Assembly (NCBI RefSeq): GCF_030409325.1
Contig: NZ_JAUFPR010000008.1
Coordinates: 1-64,000, forward strand
DNA from: Mucilaginibacter aquaedulcis
GTDB taxonomy: Bacteria > Bacteroidota > Bacteroidia > Sphingobacteriales > Sphingobacteriaceae
DNA length: 64,000 nucleotides
Reading direction: 5' to 3'
A program made the position numbers and the translations under genes. Below the pieces are notes generated by a model. The model did not search any database, had not been told where the DNA came from, and was given only the letters and a program-made list of their open reading frames with translations. Shown piece by piece: positions 62,433 through 64,000 of the stretch. Each line of letters opens with the position of its first letter. Position 1 is the stretch's first letter.

Positions 62433-63188
62433 TTATGCCTTTTTAGGTTGATTTACATACCAGTTCTCAAAATCTATTTTGAAAATTTTGGCATCATCGC
62501 CCGGAACCAGCATTTGATCATTTAGTAATACACCATAATAGCGTGCATTAGTATCGGCAACAACCTTGCGCGAATCATTATTCTTATCTAAATATTTCTG
62601 AGCAAGCGCAGCAAGGCTAACCTTATCCGGGCCGCCTATTTCAAGGATACCATTTATTGGTGCGCCCAGAGCAACCTCAGCTACGGCCGTAGCCACATCG
62701 GCCGAGGCGATAGGCTGGAAAAGAGCCGGCGACAGGCGAACGATCTCTCCTTCGGTTGCCGGAGCAATAATACCACCCAAAAACTCAAAAAACTGGGTTG
62801 AGTGTACAATAGAATAAGGAATGCCAGAGGCTTTAATTAAATCTTCCTGTGCTTGTTTAGCCCTGAAATAACCGCTTTCCTGCAGGCGATTAGTGCCTAC
62901 TACTGATAATGCGATGTGATGTTTTACACCAGCAACTATTTCTGCAGCAAGGAGATTTTTTCCGGAGGTTTTGAAAAACTCCATTACAGCTGCATCTTCA
63001 AATGAAGGGGAGTTTGCAACATCCACAACAACATCAGTATCCTTCAGGGTTTCAGCAAGGCCTTCGCCTGTGATTGTGTTTACACCGGTGGCCGGAGATG
63101 CCGCTATAACTTCATGACCAAGTTGGGTAAGCTTATTTACAAGCTGCGATCCAATTAGCCCGCTTCCTCCAATTACTACAATTTTCAT
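62433..63188 (-). CDS. NmrA-like NAD(P)-binding protein (atypical SDR)
   Basis: The 251-residue protein has the Rossmann loop VIGGSGLIGSQLVNKL and lacks the YxxxK pair of classical SDRs. SVVGTNRLQESGYFRAKQAQ and IPYSIVHSTQFFEF match the NmrA/SDR_a5 group, often NADPH sensors or quinone reductases. A sigma-54-like promoter with upstream repeat lies just before it. Confidence 0.88.
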   Translation of the reverse strand: MKIVVIGGSGLIGSQLVNKLTQLGHEVIAASPATGVNTITGEGLAETLKDTDVVVDVANSPSFEDAAVMEFFKTSGKNLLAAEIVAGVKHHIALSVVGTNRLQESGYFRAKQAQEDLIKASGIPYSIVHSTQFFEFLGGIIAPATEGEIVRLSPALFQPIASADVATAVAEVALGAPINGILEIGGPDKVSLAALAQKYLDKNNDSRKVVADTNARYYGVLLNDQMLVPGDDAKIFKIDFENWYVNQPKKA

Positions 63189-63256
63189 AATTTGTGTTTT
63201 TATGGCCTTTTAACTCGGCCGGGTTTACAGTGTTTTAATAAATGCAATTGCTGCTT

Positions 63257-63363
63257 TGCAATCGCTATGCCATTGGTTAAGTTGTTGGATTTTAGGTTTT
63301 TAGTGCAAATATGAATGCTTCTTTACACTCTATTTCGTGGAAGCCGCTTTAGTGACACGATAT
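63257..63363 (-). promoter_or_regulatory. sigma-54-type promoter and upstream activator site of the NmrA-like gene
   Basis: Minus strand TGGCAT-AGCGA-TTGCA (63257-63272). The upstream inverted repeat ATTTCGTG-N16-CACGATAT (63332-63363) is 60 bases away. Confidence 0.8.
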
Positions 63364-63401
63364 TTAGAGCCATTACCGCTACTAATCGGGTTCGCCTTAA
63401 A

Positions 63402-63442
63402 ACACAAACTGCGACACGTTATATGCGTGCCGCAGTTTGTGT
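63402..63442 (-). terminator. terminator after ArsC/Spx-like gene
   Basis: A 17-bp stem with one mismatch (ACACAAACTGCGACACG against CGTGCCGCAGTTTGTGT) and a 7-base loop. TTTTAA follows on the minus strand. Confidence 0.75.
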
Positions 63443-63461
63443 ACTTAGACAGATCTTTAAT

Positions 63462-63866
63462 TTAAAGAAGGATGTGCTTTTTACGACTTGGTTTTGGCAA
63501 GGAAATTTGTGTTTGAGGTTTTTTTAAATGTTCCTCATAAACCATTTCATCAAAGCCAAATAATAGAAAATCGACATCTTCAATCACTGGACGTTTGATA
63601 ATACCCGGATGTTCTTGCAGTAATGTTAATGCATCCTCTTTGCTTTTTATTGATTCCTTAATCTCCGGGAGCAATTTTTTCCAGGTCAGGCTTTTTTTAT
63701 TAAAAAAAGAATCGCAGCCCAGTTTTGCGTCCCACTCCAAAAGTTTGGCCGGGGATATACCATCCTTTTTAAAGTTTTGAAATTCAAAGCCCATATTATG
63801 TTCTTTGAACCAGGCCATGGCCTTCTGTGTTTTTCTGCAATTGGTTAGTCCGTAAACTTTCATCAT
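63462..63866 (-). CDS. ArsC/Spx-type thioredoxin-fold protein
   Basis: The 134-residue protein starts VYGLTNCRKTQKAMAWFKEH, with one Cys in the CxxT-like position (NCRKTQK), as in YffB/ArsC-related proteins. GIIKRPVIEDVDFLLFGF matches the conserved RP motif. It is more likely a YffB-like or Spx-like protein than an arsenate reductase; no arsenic genes are near. The first two codons are both ATG. Confidence 0.85.
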   Translation of the reverse strand: MMKVYGLTNCRKTQKAMAWFKEHNMGFEFQNFKKDGISPAKLLEWDAKLGCDSFFNKKSLTWKKLLPEIKESIKSKEDALTLLQEHPGIIKRPVIEDVDFLLFGFDEMVYEEHLKKPQTQISLPKPSRKKHILL

Positions 63867-63896
63867 TTTGTACCTAATAACTTAAGGTTAGTTACG

Positions 63897-64000
63897 TTAT
63901 TTGGCTTCGGTTATGAAAGGCAATTCCTTAGGGCCAATAAAATAAACTAACAGCTTAGCCTGTTTAGTTTTGCTCATGTTCTTGCTTTCTGCATGCAAGC
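63897..64000 (-). CDS. partial frame running off the window
   Basis: The minus-strand frame is open to the window edge and ends with SKTKQAKLLVYFIGPKELPF, ITEAK and a TAA at 63897. It could be the C-terminus of a longer protein or a ~30-residue frame starting at an internal ATG. Not identified. Confidence 0.4.
   Translation of the reverse strand, partial: LHAESKNMSKTKQAKLLVYFIGPKELPFITEAK

Noticed and set aside
63462..63866. Arsenate reductase for arsenic resistance
   Set aside because: No other ars genes are near and the single-Cys pattern fits YffB/Spx-like proteins better.

Overview
The window is a chromosomal stretch from a Bacteroidota bacterium. Gene content and style fit Sphingobacteriaceae, most like Mucilaginibacter or Pedobacter; this is an inference from family content, not from a database search. 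Supporting signs are a SusC/SusD pair driven by a FecI-type sigma factor and FecR, a large TonB receptor, promoters with the Bacteroidota -7 box TAnnTTTG, no Shine-Dalgarno sequences, and many interspersed palindromic repeats. No tRNA, rRNA or CRISPR array was seen.

Layout. 1-6.3 kb: the end of a NagB-like/PIG-L protein, a NagX-like membrane protein, an M16 peptidase and a lipoprotein. 6.4-15.6 kb: an Lhr-like helicase carrying an in-frame repeat insertion, CsaA and TadA, superoxide dismutase, an oxidoreductase, an amino-acid permease and a ferredoxin reductase. 15.6-19.9 kb: redox enzymes, then a small AT-rich accessory patch with an IS1595 transposase and small unknown genes. 20-29 kb: a semialdehyde dehydrogenase, a GntR regulator divergent from a ManA-like isomerase, a TonB receptor and a flavin reductase. 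29-33.3 kb: lgt and a copper locus (His/Cys-rich protein, DUF3347, multicopper oxidase with a C-terminal barrel-like extension). 33.4-43.3 kb: GH15, DUF1801, a COG3014/LpoB/Gly-rich trio, a PHP metallohydrolase, a deaminase, a TetR-controlled hydrolase and MsrA. 43.4-51.5 kb: a FecI-FecR-SusC-SusD-phosphodiesterase locus without any glycoside hydrolase. 51.6-56.9 kb: Dps with a ferritin-like/CDGSH iron-sulfur fusion, an SGNH lipoprotein and an SDR.

57-64 kb holds the most notable signal. Four minus-strand transcription units (MocR; an unknown 333-residue protein; a small acidic protein plus two YCII proteins plus DUF2652; an NmrA-like protein) each have a sigma-54 type -24/-12 element, TGGCAY-N5-TTGYA. 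Each is preceded, always 60-61 bases further upstream, by a 32-bp inverted repeat of the form ATTTCGTG-N16-CACGATAT. This looks like one enhancer-dependent regulon whose activator lies outside the window.

Intergenic DNA is rich in nested palindromic repeats: families bounded by GACTCACCC, by GTCATTGCGAG, by CCCTCTC/GAGAGGG, and by a GACTTCGGATAGC motif. One repeat-like segment lies inside the helicase reading frame between motifs II and III.
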